41,022 nucleotides of DNA from CAYFJO01 sp964343305 (GTDB lineage Bacteria; Planctomycetota; Planctomycetia; Pirellulales; Pirellulaceae). Made by a program: the position numbers and the translations under genes. Numbering within the stretch: position 1 is the first letter of the stretch; every line of letters begins with the position of its first letter. The notes below the pieces were generated by a model. That model was not told the DNA's origin and ran no database searches. It saw nothing but the letters and a program-made list of their open reading frames with translations. Shown piece after piece: positions 15,509 through 23,472 of the stretch. Where the stretch lies: contig CAYFJO010000045.1 of the NCBI GenBank assembly GCA_964343305.1, positions 1-41,022 on the forward strand, in the 5' to 3' direction.

Positions 15509-16573
15509 GTGAATTCGAACCAACCGACACCTAATCAATCTGCCAGTCAACCACCGATCGGCGTCCGTTTCGGTATCATGCACTTGTTTTACGCGACGGC
15601 ACTTGTCGCCGCGTCGGTGGCGACGATTGGTTCGTGGGGATGGCTGGTTGCAGTCACCTGTCTCGTTTGTTGGTCCACGATATTCGCCAGCGATAGCCGA
15701 TGTTGCACAATTGTCGTTTTAAGCATGCTGTTGGTGTGTAGTACGTTTTGCTTGATTGGGTACGATACGTACGATTCGCGAGAAGTAGGGCGGCGATGGC
15801 AATGCTCGAACAATCTCAAACAGATTACGATTGCCCTACATAACTATCACGATGTTCATGGATCGCTGCCGCCCGCTTACATCGCCGATCAAAATGGAAA
15901 GCCAATGCATAGTTGGCGCGTGTTGATCTTGCCTTACCTCGACCAACAGGCACTGTACGATGCTTATGATTTCAACGAACCTTGGAACGGAGTGAACAAC
16001 CGCAAGTTGCATAACGCGATGGTTTCGACCTATCGCTGCCCCAGCTCTAGCGGCCACACGCATTCGAACTACTACGCGGTGTTGGGCGACGATACGTGCT
16101 GGCCTCACGATCAAGGACGACGATGGTCAGAAATCAGCGATGGCCTCGCCAATACCGTGTTGGTGTGTGAAGCGAGAGGTCATGGATCGAATTGGATGGA
16201 ACCCGTCGATATCTCGGTCGAAGATTCGACGCGATCGTTCTCATACGATGTCCGCCATCATCACGAAGGTTTTTTCTACGAACACTGGCACGGCCGCAAC
16301 GTCGCGTTGGCGGATGGAAGCGTCCATTTCGCCGGACGCGGCATGTCGTCCATGGATTGGCATTATGCTTTGACTGTGAATGACGGGCAGCGATCGCGCT
16401 ATCTACCGTCTCGTTTGGACCGGACAGTTCAGCGGTTCAAATGGGACAATTGCCTGCGACTGGCAATCTTTGCCATTCTCGTCGTGCTGCCGTTGACGAG
16501 GCTGGCTCGGCGTCGTCGAGGGAGGTTGGTCTCGGATGATGACCGGATGGCGGGATACCGTCGTGGGCTTTAG
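15509..16573 (+). CDS. DUF1559 protein, polytopic-membrane variant (copy 2)
   Basis: This encodes 354 residues from GTG 15509 (TTAGG 8-12 bases upstream); a GTG at 15500 is an alternative. It is a tandem paralogue of the previous gene: HLFYATA, NNLKQI.IALHNYHD, LPPAYIAD.NGKP, HSWRV.ILP, QQALYD, NVAL.DGSVHF and the C-terminal KWDN.LRLAIF helix are shared, while the hydrophobic N-terminal part and the C-terminal tail have diverged. The same layout of several N-terminal helices, extracytoplasmic DUF1559 domain and one C-terminal helix is kept, so the duplication copied a complete gene. The two are probably cotranscribed. Confidence 0.87.
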   Translation: MNSNQPTPNQSASQPPIGVRFGIMHLFYATALVAASVATIGSWGWLVAVTCLVCWSTIFASDSRCCTIVVLSMLLVCSTFCLIGYDTYDSREVGRRWQCSNNLKQITIALHNYHDVHGSLPPAYIADQNGKPMHSWRVLILPYLDQQALYDAYDFNEPWNGVNNRKLHNAMVSTYRCPSSSGHTHSNYYAVLGDDTCWPHDQGRRWSEISDGLANTVLVCEARGHGSNWMEPVDISVEDSTRSFSYDVRHHHEGFFYEHWHGRNVALADGSVHFAGRGMSSMDWHYALTVNDGQRSRYLPSRLDRTVQRFKWDNCLRLAIFAILVVLPLTRLARRRRGRLVSDDDRMAGYRRGL

Positions 16574-16583
16574 CTTGAAGCCG

Positions 16584-17105
16584 TTACCTGCGCAAGTAGA
16601 TTCCGTTCACCGAGACAGTAAGCTGCCCAAGGTCGTCGACTTCGCCTTTGCCTTTGACGACAACGACTTGGTTTTCTTTCACGCCCAGCAGTTTTCGGGC
16701 GTCGATTGGCAGGACTTTGCCGTCCTCGCCGAGGAAACGCAACGTGGCCATTGACTCCAGCGGGTCCGACGCGCCTTTGCAGAATGCGCATTCTTGGCCA
16801 TCTTTGTGATGATGCTTGTGCGCGTCCAGCGTGATGTCGGTCACCAGAAATGCGGCACGGCCTTCTTCCCACGGTTCGTGCTCGCCCGCCTTGATTCGAC
16901 CGCCGATGACGATCTCGTCTTTCTCAGCGGCGGCTTCTTTGGCCTTGGAAATCGCTAGCATGCCCTTGGGGGCCGCGGTCAGCATGAACTCTTCGCGCTG
17001 TGCCAGGATCTTGGGATCTTCGACGGTGTTCGGCCCGCCACAGCCGGTTGCGATTGCAATCGTGGAAAGTAGCAGCATGCCAAAGATGCAGAATTGCGAT
17101 TTCAT
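16584..17105 (-). CDS. lipoprotein with His-rich/CxxC motif, unknown function
   Basis: This encodes 173 residues. ATG 17105 has AGGAA 8-12 bases upstream. The signal peptide ends in a lipobox-like TIAIATGC, so the cysteine at about residue 22 is likely lipidated. The mature part has a Lys/Glu-rich helix, then a beta-rich domain (VIGGRIKAGEHEPWEEGRAAF) containing HKHHHKDGQECAFC, and a final ADARKLLGVKENQVVVVKGKGEV-like strand pattern typical of OB-fold proteins. The histidine cluster next to a CxxC suggests metal or heme binding, but this is inference. It is divergent from the SMP-30-like gene. Confidence 0.75.
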   Translation of the reverse strand: MKSQFCIFGMLLLSTIAIATGCGGPNTVEDPKILAQREEFMLTAAPKGMLAISKAKEAAAEKDEIVIGGRIKAGEHEPWEEGRAAFLVTDITLDAHKHHHKDGQECAFCKGASDPLESMATLRFLGEDGKVLPIDARKLLGVKENQVVVVKGKGEVDDLGQLTVSVNGIYLRR

Positions 17106-17290
17106 GTTTGCATTCCTGTGTGACGCGGTGAAAGGCTCTGGAGCAAAGTGCTTCGTTTGTATCGGACAATCGACTAGCGAAAATTGAGGGCGTCGTGCAA
17201 GTTTCCAATCGCTTGCGAGACAGATTACAATGTGGGTGCTTCTACGTACAAACTAACGAATTCGTTCAAACCATTGAATAGGATCTCCCG

Positions 17291-18286
17291 ATGATGCGAC
17301 TTTTCCTGACAGCGTTGACGTGCCTGTGTTTTTCGATGCCCGTGCTGGCGGACGATTTGCCGAATGTTGTTGATGCCGAGCGAGTTGAACCGGCGACCGA
17401 GTTGGTTTTCACCGAAGGACCCGCTTATCACGCCGACGGCAGCGTGTTTTTCACCGAGATCGCCAACAACCGGATCATGCGACTATTTCCCGGTGCGGAG
17501 AATGCCAGCATATTTTTGCAGACCAGCGGCCGGGCGAATGGTTTGATGTTTGACGCCAATGGTAACTTGCTCGCTTGTGAAGGCAACGAAAAGGGCGGGT
17601 TGGGTGGTCGCCGATTGGTCAAGATCAGTGTCACGACACAACAAAGGACGGTCATCGTCGATCGTTATGAAGGCCGTCGATTCAACAGCCCCAACGATCT
17701 GTGCATCGACAACAAAGGCCGCATCTATTTTACCGATCCTTACTACGGGCCGGATCGTGACGGACTGGAGTTGGACGTTGAAGGCGTTTACCGCGTTGAC
17801 CCCGATGGCAAGAACCTGGCGCGCGTGCTGGGCCCAGATTCGATCGCGCGTCCCAACGGCATCGCCATCTCTTCCGACCAGCGGACGTTGTTCGTCGTCG
17901 ACAATCAACCGCTGATTCCGGTACGAAAGTTATTCGCGTTTACCTTGGACAAGGATGGTATACCAACCGGCAAGAAGCGGGAATTCTATGACTTTGGCAA
18001 AGGCCGCGGCGGCGACGGGATGTGCATCGACGAGAAAGACAACATCTATGTGACGGCCGGCGCAAATCGGTTGTACACAAATCAAAACACCGACAACCCG
18101 GCGGGTGTGTATGTGTTTTCGCCCGAAGGCAAGCACTTGGGGATCATTCCGATTCCCGAAGACATGGTTACCAATTGCTGCTTTGGCGGCGCGGACCTAA
18201 AGACATTGTACGTGACCGCCGGCAAAACGTTGTGGAAGATCCGTTGTAAAAATAGAGGTCAAGTCGTTTGGCCGAAACCTGAATAA
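17291..18286 (+). CDS. exported SMP-30/gluconolactonase-like beta-propeller
   Basis: This encodes 331 residues with signal peptide MMRLFLTALTCLCFSMPVLA and AGGA upstream. Propeller blades are marked by FTEGPAYHADGSVFFTEI, RANGLMFDANGNLLACEG, SPNDLCIDNKGRIYFTDPYY, RPNGIAISSDQRTLFVVDN and GDGMCIDEKDNIYVTAG. The glutamate in TEGP, the asparagine in PNDL and the aspartate of GDGM correspond to the calcium/substrate residues of SMP-30 lactonases. It is probably a periplasmic lactone hydrolase acting on a sugar lactone; the exact substrate is unknown. The next gene begins 11 bases later and is likely cotranscribed. Confidence 0.88.
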   Translation: MMRLFLTALTCLCFSMPVLADDLPNVVDAERVEPATELVFTEGPAYHADGSVFFTEIANNRIMRLFPGAENASIFLQTSGRANGLMFDANGNLLACEGNEKGGLGGRRLVKISVTTQQRTVIVDRYEGRRFNSPNDLCIDNKGRIYFTDPYYGPDRDGLELDVEGVYRVDPDGKNLARVLGPDSIARPNGIAISSDQRTLFVVDNQPLIPVRKLFAFTLDKDGIPTGKKREFYDFGKGRGGDGMCIDEKDNIYVTAGANRLYTNQNTDNPAGVYVFSPEGKHLGIIPIPEDMVTNCCFGGADLKTLYVTAGKTLWKIRCKNRGQVVWPKPE

Positions 18287-18297
18287 GGAACACACTC

Positions 18298-18873
18298 ATG
18301 TCAGCTAGATTCCTTTCGATCCTTGCGTGCGCGTTGATCACCTGTGCATCGATTGAAGTGCTGGCCGACGACGCCAGTGAAATCAAGAAGTTGATTCCCA
18401 CCGCAACGGCGATGTCGTCCAAAGACTTTCTGGCAATGGCCACTTCTCCGAACGCGCCGCAAGAATCCGACTTTAAAGACAAGCCGCTAACTCTCATGTT
18501 GTTTTCGTTGCAGGTGACGCCCGAGGATACCGATGAACAAAAGTTAGAATTCCAATACTTGGATGAAGGCGGCTTCATCAAGCCAAGCGCCTTGGCCGAG
18601 GAAACGTATCGCGGTATCAAAGTTGGAAAACTCTTCATCCCCAGCGCTCCTCGGACAATGGTCCACGCGAATCGCATCACGGAATTCACTTACAAAGTCG
18701 ATGGCGACAAGGCAACGGGCCGGTTCCACTTTAGAGTGCCCAAGCTGTACCGAGGCCAGGTCGATTACGTCGCCAAGCGAACGGATGAAAAGTGGCAGAT
18801 CGTCGAACTCCAGATGCCTGCCCGTGGCATCGACCTCGTTCGCAATGACGACGGAAAGTGGAGTAAGAAATAA
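18298..18873 (+). CDS. exported protein of unknown function
   Basis: This encodes 191 residues. ATG 18298 has AAGGAA 7-13 bases upstream. A clear signal peptide (MSARFLSILACALITCASIEVLA) is followed by a soluble domain with no cysteines and a beta-rich C-terminal half (TYKVDGDKATGRFHFRVPKL, then KWQIVELQMPARGIDLV). The 11-base spacing to the SMP-30-like gene suggests a shared transcript. No family recognised. Confidence 0.7.
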   Translation: MSARFLSILACALITCASIEVLADDASEIKKLIPTATAMSSKDFLAMATSPNAPQESDFKDKPLTLMLFSLQVTPEDTDEQKLEFQYLDEGGFIKPSALAEETYRGIKVGKLFIPSAPRTMVHANRITEFTYKVDGDKATGRFHFRVPKLYRGQVDYVAKRTDEKWQIVELQMPARGIDLVRNDDGKWSKK

Positions 18874-18943
18874 TCGATTCTTTTGGGCCGAAGGTCACAA
18901 GGCAAACGAAGGAGATTGGTTTGTTGTCTTCTTTTGCTTCTGA

Positions 18944-20224
18944 TCAGTTCTTTTGCAACTGCGATTCGGATGCCCACAAGCCGAGCGCCGGGTTTCCGAT
19001 GAAGTAGACTCGTTCTCCGTCAGGCATCGCATTCCAACCTTCAGCCAGATTCGCTGGATCGTACTTCGATTGATGCGCGTCCAGTTCACCAAACTGATAG
19101 CCAACGCTCTCAATCTCTTCTCGCGACAAATGCCCTGGGCAATAAGTCACCGCGAACCGATTCTCTGACGAGCCGTGGATTAAATGCGCGGCGGCCGACA
19201 AGTTGTTTCGCAAGTCTTCGTTGTCCTCGACAAACGTCATGATTTCGGGCGTCGTTCGATAGCCGTATTTGCGAATCAATTGGTCAATCGTTTCGTCTTC
19301 GCCAAATGTCTTGACGCCTGGAGCCAACACGATCAACTCGCCTTCGTCCGCGATCGCCATCCGCGTGCGATAGATCGATTTGTTGCCCAGCCACGTGCTA
19401 TGAAATTCCTCGGGATCAAGATAGACGACAACCTTGCGCGGCTCTTCTCTCAGCGCCGTGAAATTGACTTTCACCGACAACTCGCACGCTTGTTCAAAAC
19501 AGTCATGGTCGTCGCCGATGAACAGTCCGCGTACGACCAGTTCGCCATCGTCACTGGCACCGATCACGGTCAACACATAGACCAGAGGCAGATGTTGGCA
19601 AAAACGATCCTGGGCGTAGTTCAAAATGCGACGCAGCGGAGTGTCGGCCCGTCCCATCATGCGTTCCATTCCGTACGCCGCACCGATGAAGTGGCTTTCG
19701 TTGATGCCGCGCACGCCGCCCGTGCCAACGAAAACATTCTTGTTGTAGTTGGCCATGCCGATGACTTCATGCGGCACAACCTGTCCGAGGGACAAGATCA
19801 AATCGTGGCCGCCCTCCCACAACAATTTGTTTAGCTGAGCCGGCCAGGACTTGGTCCAGATGCCTTCGGTTGCCTCGGTGACAAACTCCGCCGGCACCTC
19901 GCCGATCGTGATCACATCGTCCCGCCAGCGATGTTCGCGAATGAGCGACTTTGGCAACCCCGGAAACATCTTTTCCAGTTGCCATTCGGGCATCGGAAAA
20001 TGAGTGCCCAAGGCCGGCATGACATCCACCAACCGCTCGCCGAAATGCTCGTACGTCATGCAAGTCAGCGACCCGGCTTGGCTGTTGAACCGAGTGAAAT
20101 CCGGAGGCAATGCCAACACACGCTGACGATCACCAAGTTGCTGGAACGACTCGCGCAGCGCCTCACGTAGCTGTTCGTCGCTTAGCTCGGTATGCGGCGA
20201 TCCAACGGAGTAGTGGGTGGTCAT
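18944..20224 (-). CDS. LarA/DUF2088-family protein (lactate-racemase-like)
   Basis: This encodes 426 residues. ATG 20224 is chosen over an alternative TTG at 20230; no strong ribosome binding site is visible. The N-terminal LPPDFTRF corresponds to the DHTR motif of LarA, PALGTHFPM to its ATGTH motif, and DLILSLGQVVPHEVIG with the following NYNKNVFVGTGG to the segment that supplies the nickel-pincer ligands (His in VPH, Lys nearby). A further His is in NESHFIGA. LarA enzymes racemise or epimerise 2-hydroxyacids with a nickel-pincer nucleotide cofactor made by LarB, LarC and LarE; none of these is in the window. The substrate is unknown. Confidence 0.75.
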   Translation of the reverse strand: MTTHYSVGSPHTELSDEQLREALRESFQQLGDRQRVLALPPDFTRFNSQAGSLTCMTYEHFGERLVDVMPALGTHFPMPEWQLEKMFPGLPKSLIREHRWRDDVITIGEVPAEFVTEATEGIWTKSWPAQLNKLLWEGGHDLILSLGQVVPHEVIGMANYNKNVFVGTGGVRGINESHFIGAAYGMERMMGRADTPLRRILNYAQDRFCQHLPLVYVLTVIGASDDGELVVRGLFIGDDHDCFEQACELSVKVNFTALREEPRKVVVYLDPEEFHSTWLGNKSIYRTRMAIADEGELIVLAPGVKTFGEDETIDQLIRKYGYRTTPEIMTFVEDNEDLRNNLSAAAHLIHGSSENRFAVTYCPGHLSREEIESVGYQFGELDAHQSKYDPANLAEGWNAMPDGERVYFIGNPALGLWASESQLQKN

Positions 20225-20386
20225 GGGCAATCTAATGGTCGTAGCCGAACTCGCCAGAGTTTGGAGAATGCTTCTTTTTCAATCGTCAAATGCCTCGCGA
20301 CTTCGGCTACATTTGCGTTTCGAAACAACCCCGGGTCTATTGCAACATTCTAGCGAACAAACCGGGACTCACCAGATCGAGCGAGA

Positions 20387-20593
20387 ATGAACCTCGCACA
20401 GCAACTCATCTCCGACCGTCGCGATTCGGCCGGCTTCTCCGTCGAGAACACAGTTCGTCCACACGATTTGCACGCCACGATTCTGCACCTGCTGGGGCTC
20501 GACCGGGAGAAGCTCACCTAATATACCGGCGGTCGCGAATACAAATTGACTGGCGTTGCCGGAGCCCGCGTGGTGGACGACATCATTGGCTAG
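20387..20593 (+). pseudogene. C-terminal remnant of a DUF1501 gene
   Basis: Between 20447 and 20593 one frame reads VRPHDLHATILHLLGLDREK, then LT, a TAA stop (20519-20521), and YTGGREYKLTGVAGARVVDD, then IIG and stop. HDLHATILHLLGLD..KLT(Y) and GR.(F/Y).LT.V.G.VV..I are the hallmark ending of DUF1501 proteins. The N-terminal part of about 400 residues is missing and the in-frame TAA interrupts the tail, so this is a decayed fragment. It may be a scar from a lost gene. The rest of the gap between 20225 and 20739 shows no gene; about 147 bases separate the remnant from floA. Confidence 0.7.
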
Positions 20594-20739
20594 AAAAGTA
20601 GGACATCCATGAATCGCGGTTGGCAGGAAAATCCGGAACAGGTTACTATTGCATTCCCCAAGAATCCGGTATGATTTGCATACGTTCGCCGAAACTAAAT
20701 CGACGGACGGAAACCTCATCGTTGCGAAAGGGAGTCGAA

Positions 20740-21741
20740 ATGTTCCACGGTTTGTCATCTTTGCTCGCACAGGCTGACGGGGGCGGTAACAACATTGTCC
20801 TTTTCGTCGTCATCGGGTTTTTTGGCCTTTTTCTCCTGGTGGCTGTCGCCGTCGCGGCAACTTATGGCAAGACCTGGTTCCAGGCGTATATGTCCGGCGC
20901 GGACGTGCAGATACTCAGTCTGGTCGGAATGGGTTTTCGCCAGGTGAATTCACGTATTATCGTTCAAGCCAAAATCATGGCGGTTCAGGCCGGTTTGAGC
21001 ATTGACCGGCGTGGCGGCATTAGTACCACGCGACTGGAAGCACACTATCTCGCGGGCGGCGACGTCATGCGAGTGATCCACGCCATCATTGCGGCTCATC
21101 GAGCCAACATTGATTTGGACTTCGATCGGGCATGCGCGATCGACCTTGCTGGTCGTGATGTCATGGATGCCGTGCGAACCAGTGTTTATCCAAAAGTGAT
21201 CGACTGCCCTGACCCGCATCGCAGCGGTAAAACAGTGTTGAGCGCGATTGCCAAAGATGGCGTCGAACTTCGAATCCGTGCGCGAGTAACGGTTCGCACC
21301 AACTTGGAACAGCTCATCGGCGGTGCAACCGAGGAGACTATCATCGCGCGGGTCGGCGAGAGCATCATTTCCTCGATCGGTTCGGCCCCCTCGCACAAAA
21401 CGTGTTTGGAAAATCCCGATCGCATTTCGCGAGCGGTTCTGGAGCGCGGCCTCGACGCACAGACGGCGTTTGCCATCGTTTCGATTGACATCGCCGACGT
21501 GGACGTGGGCGAGAACATCGGTGCCCGATTGCAAGCGGATCAGGCCGACGCCGACACTCGTGTGGCACGAGCCAAAGCCGAGCGCCGCCGCGCGGAAGCT
21601 ATTGCTGCGGAACAAGAAATGAAAGCGGCGGTCGTCGAAAACCAGGCGTTGGTCATCACAGCAGAAGCCGAAGTGCCACTTGCCATGGCCGAGGCATTTC
21701 GAATAGGCAACATTCACAGCGGCAGCACGGGCGCTGCGTAA
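20740..21741 (+). CDS. floA: flotillin-like protein FloA
   Basis: This encodes 333 residues. ATG 20740 has AAAGGGAG 6 bases upstream. One hydrophobic N-terminal segment (VLFVVIGFFGLFLLVAVAVAA, about 19-41) is followed by the SPFH-type region: SLVGMGFRQVNSRIIVQAKI, IAKDGVELRIRARVTVRTNL and GGATEETIIARVGESIISSI, and a helical C-terminal part rich in Ala and Glu (RAKAERRRAEAIAAEQEMKA). This is the FloA/YqfA family, membrane-raft scaffold proteins. Length matches the usual 330 or so. It is convergent with epmA, with only 4 bases between the stop codons. Confidence 0.92.
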   Translation: MFHGLSSLLAQADGGGNNIVLFVVIGFFGLFLLVAVAVAATYGKTWFQAYMSGADVQILSLVGMGFRQVNSRIIVQAKIMAVQAGLSIDRRGGISTTRLEAHYLAGGDVMRVIHAIIAAHRANIDLDFDRACAIDLAGRDVMDAVRTSVYPKVIDCPDPHRSGKTVLSAIAKDGVELRIRARVTVRTNLEQLIGGATEETIIARVGESIISSIGSAPSHKTCLENPDRISRAVLERGLDAQTAFAIVSIDIADVDVGENIGARLQADQADADTRVARAKAERRRAEAIAAEQEMKAAVVENQALVITAEAEVPLAMAEAFRIGNIHSGSTGAA

Positions 21742-21745
21742 TTTG

Positions 21746-22696
21746 TTAAGTTCGATCGATCGGAAACGTCAAGACATCGTCTACGTTCGTAGCCCCGAGG
21801 CGTTTCATCACTAACCGGTCGAAGCCAAGAGCAACCCCCGTACATTCAGGCAAGCCGTGTTTCATGGCCGCGAGCAGACGGCTGTCTTCCGGCAAACGGC
21901 ACTTTCCGTCCTTCGATCGCTGATCATTTTCCCGCGCCATCCGCTGACGAAGTTCGTCTGGATCAAGCAATTCGTGGTAGCCGTTGGCCAATTCGACTCC
22001 GTCCACGTACAGCTCAAATCGCTCGGCAACCGGTGTCTCTTCGTCTCGGATTTGCGCCAACGCGGCCTGACTCGCCGGATAGTCGTACAGAATCGTTGGT
22101 CGTTCGACGCCTAATTGTGGTTCGACGCATTCCGCCAGCAGCAGGTTCAAAAGCTCGTCGCGATCGTAATTGGCCAGTGATTCAACTTTGTCACGACAAC
22201 GCTGCTGGATAACGTTACGCAGAGATTGCTCGTCCGTTTGATGTGGGTCAACGCCCGTGTGTTGCTGAAATGCTTCGCGATATGTCAATCGCTCGGCGGC
22301 CCCTCGATCCAGCATCTGCTGACTCAGCTCATCAAGCAATTGCATGCTGTCATGCATCGAATCGCCAACGCGATACCATTCGCAGATCGTGAATTCGATG
22401 TTGTGCAACGCGCCTTGCTCGCCTTGCCGAAACGCTTTGCAGATTTGAAAGATCGCTTCGGCACCGGCGGCCAACAGCCGCTTCATGCAAAACTCCGGCG
22501 AAGTTTGCAACCACATCGACCGTCCGACATCGACCGAGATTGGATCGATGAACCGGTCGACCACCGTATCGGCTGATAATAACGGCGTTTCTACTTCGAG
22601 AAAGTCACGCTGCTTGAAGAACTCGCGCAATCGATCCAGTAGTTGTGCTCGCAGTCGAAGAGCATCCCACGTAGCTGTTGGTCTGAAGTTTTGCAC
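21746..22696 (-). CDS. epmA: EF-P--(R)-beta-lysine ligase EpmA
   Basis: This encodes 316 residues starting at GTG 22696. It is a class II lysyl-tRNA-synthetase-like catalytic domain without the anticodon-binding domain: FFKQRDFLEVETPLL (motif 1), FQICKAFRQGEQGALHNIEF (motif 2), VELANGYHELLDPDELRQRM and GVALGFDRLVMKRLGA (motif 3). Length and motifs fit EpmA (PoxA/GenX), which attaches beta-lysine to Lys34 of EF-P using ATP. The target, efp, lies 106 bases upstream on the same strand, and epmB is just beyond, divergent. The gap to efp holds a double palindrome. Confidence 0.93.
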   Translation of the reverse strand: MQNFRPTATWDALRLRAQLLDRLREFFKQRDFLEVETPLLSADTVVDRFIDPISVDVGRSMWLQTSPEFCMKRLLAAGAEAIFQICKAFRQGEQGALHNIEFTICEWYRVGDSMHDSMQLLDELSQQMLDRGAAERLTYREAFQQHTGVDPHQTDEQSLRNVIQQRCRDKVESLANYDRDELLNLLLAECVEPQLGVERPTILYDYPASQAALAQIRDEETPVAERFELYVDGVELANGYHELLDPDELRQRMARENDQRSKDGKCRLPEDSRLLAAMKHGLPECTGVALGFDRLVMKRLGATNVDDVLTFPIDRT

Positions 22697-22712
22697 GGCT
22701 CACGTTTCGAAC

Positions 22713-22786
22713 GTGTGCCACTGGCTTTGCCAGTGTTGACTGGGACATAGAAATCGCCTCAGGCACTGGCAGAGCCAGTGGCACAC
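22713..22786. repeat. double-palindrome element between efp and epmA
   Basis: The 23-base arms 22713-22735 and 22764-22786 are inverted copies with one mismatch, separated by 28 bases. Each arm holds its own hairpin (CACTGGC-TTT-GCCAGTG and CACTGGC-AGA-GCCAGTG). The two loops are TTT and AGA, so arm and counter-arm differ only there. It sits between two cotranscribed genes and could lower readthrough into epmA. Confidence 0.8.
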
Positions 22787-22802
22787 CGAGACATCTAAGA
22801 AA

Positions 22803-23372
22803 CTATGACCGCACACGTTCGACGTATTCGCCCGTGCGCGTGTCGACCTTGATGACGTCGCCCATGTTGATGAACGACGGGCAAATGATTTCGGCGTCGG
22901 TTTCCACTTTGACAGGCTTGGTCACGTTCGTGGCCGTGTCGCCCTTCGCACCGGGTTCACAGTACTCGACCAACAACTCGACATGATTGGGCGGTGTCAT
23001 CGTAATCGGGTTGTTGTTGAACAGGACCATCGAACATTTCATGCCGTCTTTAAGATACTTCCAGGCATCATCAACCTGATCGGCGCTCAACTCGTATTGC
23101 TCGTAGTCTGTGGTATTCATGAAGACAAATGTGTCACCTTGCCGGTAGAGAAACTGGCAGTCGATTTCCTCGACATCGGCCGCTTCGAGCGAATCACCGC
23201 CTTTGTAAGTACGGTCCAGCATCGTATTCCGGATCAGATTGCGGAGCTTGCACTTGTAGAAAGCGTTGCCTTTGCCTGGTTTGACAAAGTTCATTTCGAC
23301 CATCAAATAGGGTTCGCCATCGATCTGGACTTTGAGTCCCTTACGAAAATCGCTCGTTTTATAACTGGCCAC
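22803..23372 (-). CDS. efp: translation elongation factor P
   Basis: This encodes 189 residues of normal EF-P length. It opens MASYKTSDFRKGLKVQIDGE, and the loop FVKPGKGNAF carries the lysine (K34) that receives beta-lysine. The C-terminal OB domains end in GDVIKVDTRTGEYVERV. EF-P relieves ribosome stalling at polyproline stretches. Both enzymes that make and attach beta-lysine are its neighbours, which supports K34 modification in this organism. The divergent spacing to epmB (100 bases) contains a perfect hairpin at 23394-23425. Confidence 0.97.
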   Translation of the reverse strand: MASYKTSDFRKGLKVQIDGEPYLMVEMNFVKPGKGNAFYKCKLRNLIRNTMLDRTYKGGDSLEAADVEEIDCQFLYRQGDTFVFMNTTDYEQYELSADQVDDAWKYLKDGMKCSMVLFNNNPITMTPPNHVELLVEYCEPGAKGDTATNVTKPVKVETDAEIICPSFINMGDVIKVDTRTGEYVERVRS

Positions 23373-23393
23373 GTTTTAGTCCTTCGAGAATTG

Positions 23394-23425
23394 AGACTTC
23401 CGAAGTTCCCAAACTTCGGAAGTCT
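23394..23425. repeat. 14-bp hairpin in the efp/epmB divergent gap
   Basis: The arms AGACTTCCGAAGTT and AACTTCGGAAGTCT pair perfectly around a 4-base loop. Each arm is itself near-palindromic (ACTTC-C-GAAGT). It lies 22 bases upstream of the efp start, so it would form in the efp leader if transcription begins upstream of it, and 48 bases upstream of epmB. Confidence 0.75.
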
Positions 23426-23472
23426 GGAATCATCGTTTTCGTCCCTACTTCGCGTAATTATCAAGTGAGTTT

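Noticed and set aside
20290..20601. 103-residue plus-strand frame
   Set aside because: No recognisable features; another frame over the same bases carries the DUF1501 tail.
20620..20739. 40-residue N-terminal extension of FloA
   Set aside because: The ATG at 20740 has AAAGGGAG at good spacing and gives the normal family N-terminus and length.
22713..22786. CRISPR-like repeats or rho-independent terminator
   Set aside because: Only two inverted arms, no regularly spaced direct repeats and no T-tract; no CRISPR array or cas gene seen anywhere in the window.
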